Shown here in pieces: positions 1 through 9,433 of a DNA stretch of 64,000 bases; positions within the stretch are counted from its first letter, which is position 1; each line of letters opens with the position of its first letter. The stretch comes from Acidobacteria subdivision 2 bacterium RH1 MAG20. Lineage in GTDB: Bacteria > Acidobacteriota > Terriglobia > Terriglobales > Acidobacteriaceae. The stretch spans positions 1 to 64,000 of the forward strand of contig NFUO01000081.1 of assembly GCA_002197545.1 (NCBI GenBank), given 5' to 3'. A model generated the notes under the pieces. That model saw only the letters and a list, made by a program, of their open reading frames with translations, was not told the origin of the DNA and searched no databases. The position numbers and the translations under genes are program-made.

Positions 1-101
1 CCGCAACCCGCAACCCCTGATCCCCATCCCCAGAAGCTAAATAAGGCAAAAGCTCAGCCATATAGCGAGTTGCATGACACAAACTAGTCTCTACTCCTAT
101 A

Positions 102-1437
102 TTGGCAAGCTGGAGCTCGAAAGGACATCTCCTGACCGGAAAACGCGGTCCTGCCCAACACGTACTTTCGTTAGATTTGGATTGGTTATTCGGAGGAAAA
201 CCGGACACTGGGACTTTGGAGTCCAGCTTCAGTGATGCCGCATTCTCCCACATTACGCTGCCGCATTGCGTGACGCCGCTCTCCTGGCAAAAGTGGGATC
301 CAGCCGCCTGGGAGAACCTTTGGATTTACCGCTGTCATTTTACGAAGCCAGCCGAACTCGGCGGAAACCGCGCCTTTCTGCATTTTGATCGGGTTATGGC
401 TACCGCTACCCCGGTGTTGAATGACCACAGCCTGGAGAAATATCTTGGAGGGTATTTACCATTCCAAAGAGAAGTAATGGGCTTGCTGCAAAATAACAAT
501 GTGCTTTCGGTCGAAGTTGATTCCCGTTGGATGAGCGTCCCGCCCGTCGGGTCCCCCAAAGGTGCGAGAACAGTTGATTACTTGCTACCTGGGGATATCA
601 CCGGATCGGTAAATCTTCGCCTTGTTCCCCAGGTTTTCATCAGTGATGTATTTGCCAAACCGATGAATGTGCTTGATTCCAAACGGCATCTGGAGGTCAC
701 AAGCACTATCGACGCAGGTGCACTTTTGCCGGGTCAATTTCACCTGAGCGCGAGTTTACGGTCAGGCTCCGGAATAATCGCCAGAACGTCGAAGAGTGCA
801 GTTATCGAAAAGATCGGAGAGAGCGAAACAGCCTTGAATTTAACCGATCTGCGAGACATTATGCTCTGGGATGTGTCAGCACCTCATCTCTACGATCTGG
901 TGATTACGCTTTTCCACAACAACAAGCCATTGCATGACTATCAAACGCGAGTCGGATTTCGCGAGCACGGTTTGACCTGGACGGGTTTTTCCTGAACGAC
1001 AAACGACTGCAGCTCTTCGGACTAAATCGACACGAACTATATCCCTATGTGGGCTACGCTATGCCTCGCCGAGTGCTGAGACATGATGCCGAAATCCTGC
1101 GGCATAAATTTAATTGCAATATCGTCCGCTGTTCCCACTATCCGAATCCGAAGCATTTTTAGATACATGCGACGAATTGGGGTTGATAGTGTGGGAAGAG
1201 ACTCCGGGATGGCAGTACATCGGCGATGAAAGTTGGCAGGATCTGGCCTTGGGCAACGTTAAGGACATGGTGCGTCGTGACCGTAATCGTCCCTCGATCA
1301 TTATCTGGGGTGTTCGGATCAATGAATCTCGCAATGACCCTGCTCTCTATCGCCGCACCCGTGAAGCAGCGAAATTGCTTGATGGCTCGCGGCCTACATC
1401 CGGCACCATGACGCTTTCTTCTCTCAAGAAATGGCCC
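102..1437 (+). pseudogene. GH2 beta-galactosidase/glucuronidase, frameshifted and 3'-truncated
   Basis: Conceptual translation in three consecutive frames gives a glycoside hydrolase family 2 protein. Frame one (102-995) has the sugar-binding jelly-roll (LNDHSLEKYLGGYLPF, VEVDSRW) and immunoglobulin-like domains and stops in a T run at 986-990. One base missing there moves to a second frame reading FLNDKRLQLFGLNRHELYP. A second missing base near 1141-1144 (HYP then SEAFLDTCDELGL) moves to a third frame, which contains WGVRINES with the family's Asn-Glu acid/base pair. Homology stops at about 1437, so the half of the TIM barrel carrying the nucleophile is gone. The only start in frame is a TTG at 102 and no signal peptide is visible, so the 5' end may also be lost. 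Not expected to be functional. Confidence 0.85.
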
Positions 1438-1570
1438 GCGGAATAAAAGCGAAGCGATCAGGCGCGATCGCAATGATATTGCCGAATCTGGCTGACCCAT
1501 TCACGGCTACTGCCGTCCAGGCAGTTCAGGAGGTTGCCCGCCAAAAAGGCTATGTCGTTATCCTCGCAGT
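1428..1570 (+). pseudogene. LacI-family regulator internal fragment
   Basis: An open stretch reads ARGIKAKRSGAIAMILPNL followed by ADPFTATAVQAVQEVARQ. This is the start of the periplasmic-binding-protein-like effector domain of LacI/GalR regulators (hinge, then the G-x-I-x-P-N-x-x-x-P-F segment). No DNA-binding domain lies upstream and similarity ends at about 1570, where the sequence becomes the complement of the neighbouring sulfatase. It is squeezed between the broken GH2 gene and the truncated sulfatase, so it is a relic of a sugar-responsive regulator of a lost carbohydrate locus. The exact left junction with GH2 is uncertain by about 15 bases. Confidence 0.75.
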
Positions 1571-2470
1571 GTGGGAGATGATCGAATAATACTCACGCCG
1601 GTGGAGTTGGACTGCCTCTCTGGTATGAGGAAATGGCGCTAGCATCTCATCCCGGACTTTGAAATCTCCCTGGTCGAAGGGATGCTCAGGAAGAAAGTTA
1701 GGCGGGATCTCGATTTTGTCTTCTGGGTAGAGGTCAAGATATTCTTTTGGCGATTGGCGAGGATCATGCGGTGCGTTGAAACCGAGATAGATGAAAAATG
1801 GCGTGTCGCGCTTAGCCGCTTTATTTGTCAAATGATCGATGACGCCATTTGTGTATACGACACTTGAGTGCTCAATCGTATCCGGCGTTTCGTTGGCCCA
1901 AAGATTTGTATGCAGCCAATGTCCTTTGAGAGATTCATCATCTGGCTGCCAATCATCGCCGGGGCGCGGACGGCTGTATGCGGCCCCTCCCTCTGGCATC
2001 GATTCCAGGAAGCCAGGGGCGACAGGCCCCATCTCTTTGAAGCTGCGCGCCAACACGGTAGTGTCCAAGTGCCATTTTCCCGAGATGTACGTGTCATATC
2101 CAGCAGCGCCCAAAGTTTGACCCCACGTATGGACGTTGTCCAGTCCCTCCTGTGCGTGGAATGCGGTCAATCCGCTATTGAGCATTGTGCGGCTTGGCAC
2201 ACATACCGCACCCGACCATGAGCCCTGATGGAAGCAATGTGTGAAAGCACAACCGGAAGCAGCCAGCCGATCGAGATTTGGTGTGTGAACTTCAGGATTA
2301 TTCAATCCGTGTATGGTGCGATACATTAAATCATCCGCAATGATAAATAGGAAATTAGGACGTTGAGTATTGGTGGGAGGAGATGCTACGGAATCCAGGG
2401 CAAATACTGAAGGCGCATTGACAGCAGCAATTCCGGAGGACACCAATCCAATAAACTTGCGACGATCCAT
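1550..2470 (-). pseudogene. Sulfatase, C-terminally truncated
   Basis: Family S1 sulfatase N-terminal part. It has a twin-arginine-like export signal (MDRRKFIGLVSSG), the metal-binding DD in FIIADDL, the formylglycine-type motif CVPSR (Cys-x-Pro-Ser-Arg) and the GKWH motif. The frame is 306 codons against roughly 450-550 for the family. Sulfatase similarity ends at EYYSIISH (about 1571); the last six residues are encoded by the complement of the LacI fragment. The C-terminal region with the Asp-His-Gly metal ligands is therefore absent and activity is unlikely. The start at 2470 is supported by GGAGA upstream. Together with the TonB-receptor 3' remnant just upstream it looks like the residue of a second receptor-sulfatase module like that at 4196-9301. 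Confidence 0.8.
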
Positions 2471-2525
2471 GGGTCTATCTCCAGTCGATTTGGCTCAATT
2501 CTGATAGCTTCTTTGAAGCAGAAAC

Positions 2526-2640
2526 TCAGAAATATATCTTCAAGGCAAACTGCAATTCAGGCTGCGTACTTGCAGTAGAAAGCACCTGGCCAAAAGTTGC
2601 ACTCTTCAAGGTTCCGGCCGGAACTGCCAGACTGGCGTAT
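2526..2640 (-). pseudogene. TonB-dependent receptor, 3' terminal remnant
   Basis: About 37 codons ending in a stop at 2526 read AGTLKSATFGQVLSTAS then TQPELQFALKIYF. The pattern 'ATFGQ...ElQFALK.YF' followed by stop is the last beta-strand of Oar-like TonB-dependent receptors, ending in the terminal aromatic residue used for outer membrane assembly. Everything upstream of about 2640 belongs to another gene (a threonine-dehydrogenase-like N-terminus) and the join is in frame. A sulfatase start follows 55 bases later, the same gene order as the intact pair at 4196-9301. Called from a short match, so the receptor identity is probable rather than certain. Confidence 0.6.
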
Positions 2641-2776
2641 TCGTCCCAGTTATAGATATGGACGCCGTTTCCACAGACGCCGATGTAGCGCACCTGGATG
2701 AGAACGTCGGTAGTTCCGATGGCAGGTTTTGGAACGTCCTGCGGTTATAACCTTACTCCTTCACCAGAATCTTCAT
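2637..2776 (-). pseudogene. Threonine dehydrogenase-like Zn-alcohol dehydrogenase, 5' remnant
   Basis: The complement starts with ATG at 2776 (MKILVKE), hits a stop, then resumes in another frame as DVPKPAIGTTDVLIQVRY then CGNGVHIYNWDEYAS. This matches the N-terminus of L-threonine 3-dehydrogenase-type medium-chain dehydrogenases, where the sequence is normally CGTDVHIYNWDEW with Cys as a catalytic zinc ligand. Here Thr-Asp is replaced by Asn-Gly. About a dozen N-terminal codons are missing between the two pieces. At the NWDEYAS end the frame runs directly into a TonB-receptor C-terminus, so this is a deletion junction and not a functional gene. Confidence 0.65.
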
Positions 2777-2846
2777 TAACCTTCATCGCCTCGACGGGGA
2801 CAATTTTTTGTCAACTCGCTACCAGTTGAGATGTCCCTGAACCTTT

Positions 2847-3812
2847 TTATTGAGGTTCAGGTGTGACAGCATGACGTCGCGGACGTGGCCTGCTCCGCTG
2901 ATCCAGGATTGCATCAAATTCAGAGCGCGGCATTTTCAACTTGTCCGGATGAGCATCAATCCACTTCGCGAGACCGGCATATTTTTGTGGCGTCCAGCCA
3001 CCCTCGAATTCAGCGCCGTTCTTGCCTTCGCGATTCAATTCAAAATTGTAAGCATCTTCCAGGTTGGTGAATTCGGCTGAACTAATTGCCGCTTCGGCTA
3101 GTATCGCGGGAATAAAAATCACTCCATCGGTCTTGGCCAGGACTAAGTCGCCTGGAAGCACAATGGCCCGTCCAATGCGCACTGGCGAGTTAATCGCCGT
3201 CAGTTGCATATTGGCCCATGCCGAAGGGTCGTAACCTCGATAAAATCCATTGAAATTGGAGATTTCACGATTTTCCTCCTGATCTCTTATGCCACCGTCG
3301 AAGACAAAACCCGTGTGGGTGTGTGCGGCAATACCATTTCCAAGGTTGGAACCAATCAAAGTGCCTTCGATGATCTTTCCAAATCCGTCGGCGACATAAA
3401 CATCCCCAAGCTGCAACTCATTGATGGGCCAGCTATTGTTGTCGCTGATTCGCCCTTCCAGCTTACCTTCGGCAGAAATGGCCTCCGCCATGTCGGGGCG
3501 CGAAGGCATATATTGCGCCGTAAGCGCGCGGCCGGCAAAGGGCTTTTCGATATGAAGAGCCTGCCAGCCGCCTTCGAACTGGTTTCTGTAACCGTGACCG
3601 CCTAAGAAGTCCCACACATCTTCGATCGACACATCCAAGGCACGCTTGATCAGATCATCTGGCAGTTTCGGACGCCCATCGGGAAAGCGGTCACCCTTCC
3701 ACTCCGACGTATAGAACATCATTTGGTCCTTCGTCATTTTTACCTGAGCAAAGGCTGGCGCCGCTGCCAACACGGTGCAGACGATCAAGAGATTCAAAAT
3801 CATTTTCTTCAT
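2847..3812 (-). CDS. Exported RraA-like family protein
   Basis: RraA/dimethylmenaquinone methyltransferase-like fold, a family that includes RNase E regulators and class II pyruvate aldolases. The core shows the Gly-Gly-x-Arg-Asp motif (FDGGIRDQEE) used for metal and substrate binding by the aldolases, followed by PVRIGRAIVLPGDLVLA and DGVIFIP. Unlike typical cytosolic members (about 160-230 aa), this has a cleavable signal peptide (MKKMILNLLIVCTVLAAAPA, then FAQ) and is about 321 aa, with an insertion before the core and a long C-terminal tail. ATG 3812 is chosen over an upstream codon at 3830 because GGGAGAG sits 5 bases before it and the signal peptide begins there. It is monocistronic, between decayed genes and a receptor transcribed away from it. 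The substrate is unknown; a periplasmic aldolase or lyase acting on sugar-acid products is a guess. Confidence 0.75.
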   Translation of the reverse strand: MKKMILNLLIVCTVLAAAPAFAQVKMTKDQMMFYTSEWKGDRFPDGRPKLPDDLIKRALDVSIEDVWDFLGGHGYRNQFEGGWQALHIEKPFAGRALTAQYMPSRPDMAEAISAEGKLEGRISDNNSWPINELQLGDVYVADGFGKIIEGTLIGSNLGNGIAAHTHTGFVFDGGIRDQEENREISNFNGFYRGYDPSAWANMQLTAINSPVRIGRAIVLPGDLVLAKTDGVIFIPAILAEAAISSAEFTNLEDAYNFELNREGKNGAEFEGGWTPQKYAGLAKWIDAHPDKLKMPRSEFDAILDQRSRPRPRRHAVTPEPQ

Positions 3813-3830
3813 ACAACTCTCCCTTTCCAA

Positions 3831-4195
3831 TTGGTTATATCTTCGATGATGACTCTAAGCTATGCATCCTCCGACCGCCACTCAGCTATCAATCAAAGGT
3901 GCGCTGGCTTAAGCACGATCCGTCAGTTTTTGGGTGCTCCGCCAATCTCAACCAACACCTGGCTGGTCGACGAGGTACAGCACTTCTGAACAGCCAGCTC
4001 TGACCCTCTGCTCCAAAAAGTAGCCAAAAGAAATAAAAGAAAAGAAAAAAGATTGACACTGAGTATCCTAATGCGATACCGTTCCACCTTAGAATTCGAC
4101 GCGCTTAAATGTATCCGTTTTCATAAAGCAAATAACGAATTATTCGACGAAGCTCGCACGGACACGACATCAAGTATCGATCTTCAGGAGGCACC
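3831..4195 (+). promoter_or_regulatory. Intergenic region with candidate receptor promoter
   Basis: This divergent region separates the RraA-like gene from the TonB receptor. A perfect TTGACA lies at 4053-4058 after a purine-rich tract; the best -10 at 16-17 bases spacing (GATACC/ATACCG, about 4075-4081) is weak, so an activator may be needed. CGAAT-T-ATTCG at 4136-4146 is a small palindrome. AGGAGG ends 5 bases before the ATG at 4196. No convincing gene was seen in 3831-4050. Confidence 0.4.
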
Positions 4196-7100
4196 ATGGG
4201 AGTACCGAGAAGGACTGCGTCAAACACAATCATCTACGTTATGTCGCTGTTTGCGATTCTCTGTGGGATCGAGTTGTTGGCGCCGACGCCAATCTTCGGC
4301 CAGATGGACCAGGGAGCCATCACCGGTGTCGTGCAGGATGCCTCCGGTGCGGTCATCTCCCAATCCAATGTCACGCTCACCAGCATTGACAGCGGACTTG
4401 TGTTGAAGACAACGACAGACGCCAATGGTGTCTACACCTTCTCACCCATCAAAATTGGAAATTACTCTATAAGCGCGAACTCGCCGGGTTTTGCGGTCAC
4501 GACACAAGAACACATACACCTCGATTTGCAGGCCCGATTGAATATTGTTCTTACTTTGAAACCGGGCGCGGTGTCAGACACGGTGACCGTGAGTACCGCC
4601 CCGCCACTCTTGCAGACGCAATCGGGCTCGGTCGGACAAGTCATGAGCACCGAAGTTATCAACAACATCCCACTTAATGGGAGGAACGCGGTTTATGTAG
4701 CGCAATTAGCGGCCGGTGTAGTGCAAGGTGTGGGCGGAAGAGGCGTAGGCACCGGAGACTTCTCCGCCAACGGGCAGAGGCCCACGCAGAACAACTTTAT
4801 CCTGGATGGCATCGACAATAACACCGCGGTCCCCGACTTCTTGAATGGGTCAAGCTTCGTTGTGAACCCTCCGCCCGATGCTCTCGCTGAATTCAATATC
4901 CAGACCAATAGTTACAGCGCCGAGTTGGGCCACTCGGCGGGCGCGGTGATGAACACAAGCGTGAAGTCTGGAACAAATCAAATCCATGGAAGCTTGTGGG
5001 AGTACATCCGCAACACAGCACTCGACGCGAAGGATTTCAACGCTCCGACCATCCCTACTTATCACGAGAACCAATTCGGAGCTACGCTGGGTGCGCCAAT
5101 CCTTAGAAATAAATTGTTCTTCTTCGGCTATGCCGAGGCCAACCGAATCGTCTTTGGACAAACCTCCACGCAGTCCGTTCCTTCTGCGCTCATGCGGACA
5201 GGAAATTTCTCGGAGCTGCTGAATCCTTCTCTGACTTCGCAGGGAGCTGCCGTCACGCTGTATCAACCGGGTAGCGCCGGAACCCAACTGCTTGCGTGCA
5301 ATGGCCAGCAGAACGTGATCTGCCCTGGCAACATCAATCAAGTTGCGCTTAATCTTCTGAAGCTATATCCGCAGCCCAATACGAATGGCGCAAACCTCTA
5401 CAACAACTATGTGGTGAATACAAACGCCATCGCGAACACCTGGCAGTGGGGAACGCGGTTCGACTGGAACATAAGCCCGAAAGATCAGACATTCGTCCGA
5501 TTCAGCTATGTGAATTCCCCTAGCAACTACCCAGCGCCGCTTGGTCCCATCCTTGATGGAGGCTCCTACGGCACAGATGGAAAGGTGATCAATCAGGCTG
5601 ACAATCTAGCCTTCAGTGAGACTCACCTATTTTCACCGACGCTAATTAACGAAGTTCGCTTTGGCTATAACTACGGCAACTTTGGTTTTCAGCAAGCTAC
5701 CTTCAATACGCCCGATCTCGCTGCTTCTCTAGGGTTGGGCGGCATCCCCAGCGGAGGGCAGTTGGGCGGCGGCCTGCCACTGGTGTCGCTCTCTGGAATA
5801 ACGGGCTTTGGCCAGCCCGGCTTCTATCCCAACCACAAGAGTGAAGACGTATACGAAATCCTGGATAACGTGACGAAGATCCTCGGAAATCATTCGTTGA
5901 AGGCCGGCATACTTCTGCAGAGCGTCCGCTTTCCGTTCTTTTCTCCGCCCAATGCGCGCGGGACCTACAGCTTTGGCGGGTTCTTCACCTCCAGCCCCGG
6001 AAAGGCCAATACCGGTTATGGAGTCGCGGATTTTCTGCAGAACGAGATGGCCTCAGCATCTGTACCTGCCTACCAGCATCTCGATTTTTCTCATTGGACC
6101 CGTGGGGCTTATATCCAGGACGATTGGCGAGTGACCAGTAAACTCACCCTGAATCTGGGTCTTCGATATGACTACTACCAGCCTCTGAAGGAAGTGGCCG
6201 GACAGTTCGCAAACTTTTACATGCAGGCCCTCGGGCCGGCAAGCGGACAGGCAACTCTGACCTACACCAAGGCGCAGCAAAATACGACTCTATCGCCCGT
6301 GTTCCTGAACCTGCTTGCCGCGAATCATGTGGCGGTGCAGTACACGGGAAATAGCACGCTGGTCAATGGGCAGAACTTGAACTTCTCGCCTCGGTTTGGC
6401 TTCGCTTACAGCGTGGATGACAAGACAGTAATTCATGGCGGCTACGGCATCTTTTTCGGAGGGATAGAAAACACGGGCGGCCCGGAGACCCTGCAAAACT
6501 ACCCATTCCAGTTCACATCAAACTTTCCTCGCGCCACTACCTGCACGCCGGGAAACTGTGCCACTAACGGCATACGGCTTGAGACTGGGTTCTCATCCTA
6601 TCTTTCCGGCGGACTCATTAATTTGATCGCAACGCCCTCGTTCGCAGGCTCGCAGCCAAATATCAAGAACCCCTATACCCAGTCATACAATCTCTCGGTT
6701 CAGAGAGCGATCTCGAACGATCTGGTGGCTACCCTGGCGTATGTCGGAGATGTCAGCCGGCATCTGGTCGTCAATGTGAACACGAATGCCGCGGAGGCGC
6801 TCATCGATCCGAGGTTGAATACCCAGACGGTTCAACCGTTTCCTGCTTTCGGCAGCGTTGCGACAAATGAATATGCAGGCATCTCCAGCTATAACTCTTT
6901 ACAGGCAAAGATGGAGAAACGGTACGCGAATGGCCTTAGCTTCCTGACGACCTATACCTGGGCGCATTCATTAGATGACGCAAGCCAGCCGCTGGGAGGA
7001 ATAGGGTATAGGGGAATCAATCTGATTGGGATCAGAGGCGATTACACCAACTCGCAGGCTGATGTGAGGCATCGGTTGACATTCAATGGGTATTATCAAT

Positions 7101-7732
7101 TGCCGTTTGGAAGAGGAAAGAAGTTCTTGTCGTCGCGCGGAGGCATCTTGAATGCCCTCGCCGGAGACTGGGCGGCGGACGTTCAATTTACGGCACAAAC
7201 GGGATTCCCTTTCAGCGTCGGCACAAACCTCGGCAATGCTGGACCAAATGGAGGGAGTGCCAACGCTATCCTTGTCCGCAATCCGTTCGCTCCGGGAGGC
7301 ACGCCCGATGCCAGCAATCCTTCTATTACCTGCGCGGCAACCACACGAAACAAAGCTCATTGGTATAACCCGTGCGCATTTGCCAATCCCGCGCGGGCCT
7401 TTCCCAATGCAGCGGTGGCAGGCAGCCCCGTCAGCACAACGCGAATCATCGGGCTTGCCGCATCACCGTATCTTGGAGGACGCTTCAATACAATCTACGG
7501 GCCCGGCTATGAGCGCGTAAATACCTCCCTGTTCAAACGCGTGCAGACCTTCCGTGAACAATACCTTGAGCTTCGCGCAGATATTTTCAACGTATTGAAT
7601 ACTCCAGCATACGGAAACCCCAGCACGACCAGCGACGCGACGACTGGAGGTCAAATTACAGGACCGAGGTCGTTCCAGAGCTTCACTCCTGATGCGCGCT
7701 TCATTCAACTCTCTGCTAAATATGTTTTTTAG
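4196..7732 (+). CDS. TonB-dependent receptor, Oar-like, with carboxypeptidase-regulatory N-domain
   Basis: An outer membrane receptor of 1178 aa. The signal sequence runs through about residue 35 (IFGQ). Next comes a carboxypeptidase-D regulatory-like beta-sandwich (about 37-125: GAITGVVQDASGAVISQSNV, TTDANGVYTF), a plug domain (LNGRNAVYV, FILDGIDNN, VNPPPDALAEFNIQTNSYSA) and a large beta-barrel. It ends FIQLSAKYVF, with a terminal Phe as expected for BAM-dependent insertion. This class is expanded in Acidobacteria and imports oligosaccharides or other large nutrients using TonB energy. A strong AGGAGG fixes the start. The sulfatase start follows after 84 bases on the same strand, suggesting co-transcription and a sulfated glycan as ligand. 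Ligand specificity cannot be read from sequence. Confidence 0.9.
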   Translation: MGVPRRTASNTIIYVMSLFAILCGIELLAPTPIFGQMDQGAITGVVQDASGAVISQSNVTLTSIDSGLVLKTTTDANGVYTFSPIKIGNYSISANSPGFAVTTQEHIHLDLQARLNIVLTLKPGAVSDTVTVSTAPPLLQTQSGSVGQVMSTEVINNIPLNGRNAVYVAQLAAGVVQGVGGRGVGTGDFSANGQRPTQNNFILDGIDNNTAVPDFLNGSSFVVNPPPDALAEFNIQTNSYSAELGHSAGAVMNTSVKSGTNQIHGSLWEYIRNTALDAKDFNAPTIPTYHENQFGATLGAPILRNKLFFFGYAEANRIVFGQTSTQSVPSALMRTGNFSELLNPSLTSQGAAVTLYQPGSAGTQLLACNGQQNVICPGNINQVALNLLKLYPQPNTNGANLYNNYVVNTNAIANTWQWGTRFDWNISPKDQTFVRFSYVNSPSNYPAPLGPILDGGSYGTDGKVINQADNLAFSETHLFSPTLINEVRFGYNYGNFGFQQATFNTPDLAASLGLGGIPSGGQLGGGLPLVSLSGITGFGQPGFYPNHKSEDVYEILDNVTKILGNHSLKAGILLQSVRFPFFSPPNARGTYSFGGFFTSSPGKANTGYGVADFLQNEMASASVPAYQHLDFSHWTRGAYIQDDWRVTSKLTLNLGLRYDYYQPLKEVAGQFANFYMQALGPASGQATLTYTKAQQNTTLSPVFLNLLAANHVAVQYTGNSTLVNGQNLNFSPRFGFAYSVDDKTVIHGGYGIFFGGIENTGGPETLQNYPFQFTSNFPRATTCTPGNCATNGIRLETGFSSYLSGGLINLIATPSFAGSQPNIKNPYTQSYNLSVQRAISNDLVATLAYVGDVSRHLVVNVNTNAAEALIDPRLNTQTVQPFPAFGSVATNEYAGISSYNSLQAKMEKRYANGLSFLTTYTWAHSLDDASQPLGGIGYRGINLIGIRGDYTNSQADVRHRLTFNGYYQLPFGRGKKFLSSRGGILNALAGDWAADVQFTAQTGFPFSVGTNLGNAGPNGGSANAILVRNPFAPGGTPDASNPSITCAATTRNKAHWYNPCAFANPARAFPNAAVAGSPVSTTRIIGLAASPYLGGRFNTIYGPGYERVNTSLFKRVQTFREQYLELRADIFNVLNTPAYGNPSTTSDATTGGQITGPRSFQSFTPDARFIQLSAKYVF

Positions 7733-7816
7733 TGGGGAACAGTTGGAAACCTGGAAGGCACGTATAGAGTTATCTCTATCAAACAAGATAGTCCAATGAA
7801 ATCAAGGGAAGTGAGA

Positions 7817-9301
7817 ATGAGTCAACCACCGATACCTAATTCCTTTTCAACACGCCGTGATTTTCTCCGCAGCGCCGCTCTGGCATCAGGGGCTGTAGCG
7901 ACGGCGAGCACAGCGGCCGCCGCCAATGCAGCGGATGTCGCTGCTGCTGCTTCATCTCAGCAACCAAATGTTCTGATGATCTGCGCTGATCAATTTCGCG
8001 CGGACTTCGTGGGTGCAAATCATGAGAACCCGTCCGTTAAGACGCCGCATATCGATGCGCTGGCAGAGCGCGGCGTGAACTTCAAGCAGTGCATGTCGAA
8101 TCAGCCTCTCTGCTCACCTTCGCGATCTTCTTTCATGACGAGCCGGTATGCGACTGAAACCGCCGTCTGGAAGCTCGGCATAGAACTCGATCACTCCCTA
8201 CCTACCATCGCGACGGAGTTTCGCAAGAATGGCTACACAGCGAACTTCATCGGGAAGTGGCATGTCTCTCAGACCGAAATGAAGGATGGCAAGAAGCAGA
8301 TGGGATGGATTCCGCCAGGTCCATCACGCGGCGGGTTCGACGATCTGTGGGAAGGCGCGAACGTGCTCGAACTGGTCTCGCATCCGTATGAGGGCAATTA
8401 TTGGGACGATAGTGGTAAGAACATCGGCTTCAAAGATGAGTACCGCGTCGATTTCATCACGAATCGGGGAGTAAAGCTGATCGAACAAAGGCACGACAAG
8501 CCCTGGTTTCTGTTCCTATCGCAGCTAGAGCCACATCATCAGAACGACGTCGATGAGTTTGTTCCGCCAAAGCGGTATGAGGACAAGTATGTCGATCCAT
8601 ATATACCCGCGGATCTGCGAAATCTCCCTGGCAACTGGCGCTCGAGAATCCCAGGTTACTACGGCTGCGTGCAGGCGATAGATGATTGCGTGGGCACCTT
8701 AGTTGCGGCGCTGGAAAGAACCGGGCAACTCGATAACACTATCATTCTCTTCTTCTCCGATCATGGCTGTACCTTCCGCACGCGCCTCGGTGAATATAAG
8801 CGGTCACCTCATGAGTCTTCGATTCGCGTGCCATTTGTCATCGCAGGTCCGGGCTTTGACCAGTCGGCGACGATCAATGAGGTCGTCTCTCTGTTGGATC
8901 TGACTCCAACTCTGCTCGACGGCGCCGGCATTACGCCCATTACGAGCATGCGAGGCAAGCCGCTGAAGGCATTGGCGCGGGATCCAAAGGTTCGTAAGAC
9001 ATGGGATTCGACCGCATATTTCCAGATCAGCCAATCGATCTGCGGCAGAGGCATTCGCACCAGCGACTGGTGTTACTGTGCATTTGACCCTACCGTACTG
9101 CACGGCGAAGCGGAATATAGCAGGCATTATCAGGACTTCGCACTATATTCCATCGCCGGCGATCCGGCCGAGACTGTGAACCTTATCGGGCGTCCGGAGT
9201 ACAAAGATATTGCTGCGCATCTCCGTTCGGAGTTGCTGAAGCGGATCATCGCTGCCGGTGAGCCAGAAACAACAATTACGCCGATTCACTACTATGCATA
9301 A
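7817..9301 (+). CDS. Exported sulfatase (family S1)
   Basis: Hydrolyses a sulfate ester, probably on a carbohydrate. It begins with a twin-arginine-type signal (STRRDFLRSAALASGAVATA), implying export of a folded enzyme. Motifs: MICADQFRAD (first metal ligands), LCSPSRSS with Cys-Ser-Pro-Ser-Arg for formylglycine maturation, GKWH, and FFSDHGC with the Asp-His metal pair. Length is about 494 aa, normal for the family. The ATG at 7817 is preferred over one at 7796 because AGGGAAG precedes it and the Arg-Arg motif then lies near the N-terminus. It sits downstream of a TonB receptor, as in polysaccharide-utilisation pairs. It needs a formylglycine-generating or anaerobic maturase not seen in this window. 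A formally similar phosphonate monoester hydrolase cannot be excluded. Confidence 0.88.
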   Translation: MSQPPIPNSFSTRRDFLRSAALASGAVATASTAAAANAADVAAAASSQQPNVLMICADQFRADFVGANHENPSVKTPHIDALAERGVNFKQCMSNQPLCSPSRSSFMTSRYATETAVWKLGIELDHSLPTIATEFRKNGYTANFIGKWHVSQTEMKDGKKQMGWIPPGPSRGGFDDLWEGANVLELVSHPYEGNYWDDSGKNIGFKDEYRVDFITNRGVKLIEQRHDKPWFLFLSQLEPHHQNDVDEFVPPKRYEDKYVDPYIPADLRNLPGNWRSRIPGYYGCVQAIDDCVGTLVAALERTGQLDNTIILFFSDHGCTFRTRLGEYKRSPHESSIRVPFVIAGPGFDQSATINEVVSLLDLTPTLLDGAGITPITSMRGKPLKALARDPKVRKTWDSTAYFQISQSICGRGIRTSDWCYCAFDPTVLHGEAEYSRHYQDFALYSIAGDPAETVNLIGRPEYKDIAAHLRSELLKRIIAAGEPETTITPIHYYA

Positions 9302-9433
9302 GTGGCGCGGCAACACACTGAGATCGAGGTAAAATTCCGCGCAGCTCGCCAGTTCTTCCTCTATGTCATCCGTAATGATGATGCAGAGAATCGGCATGTT
9401 GCCGTCGGGAGAATCACTATTGTGCTGTGGCTC

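Noticed and set aside
3723..3989. 88-codon plus-strand frame across the RraA-like gene start
   Set aside because: No ribosome site, no homology, and it overlaps the signal peptide of the minus-strand gene.
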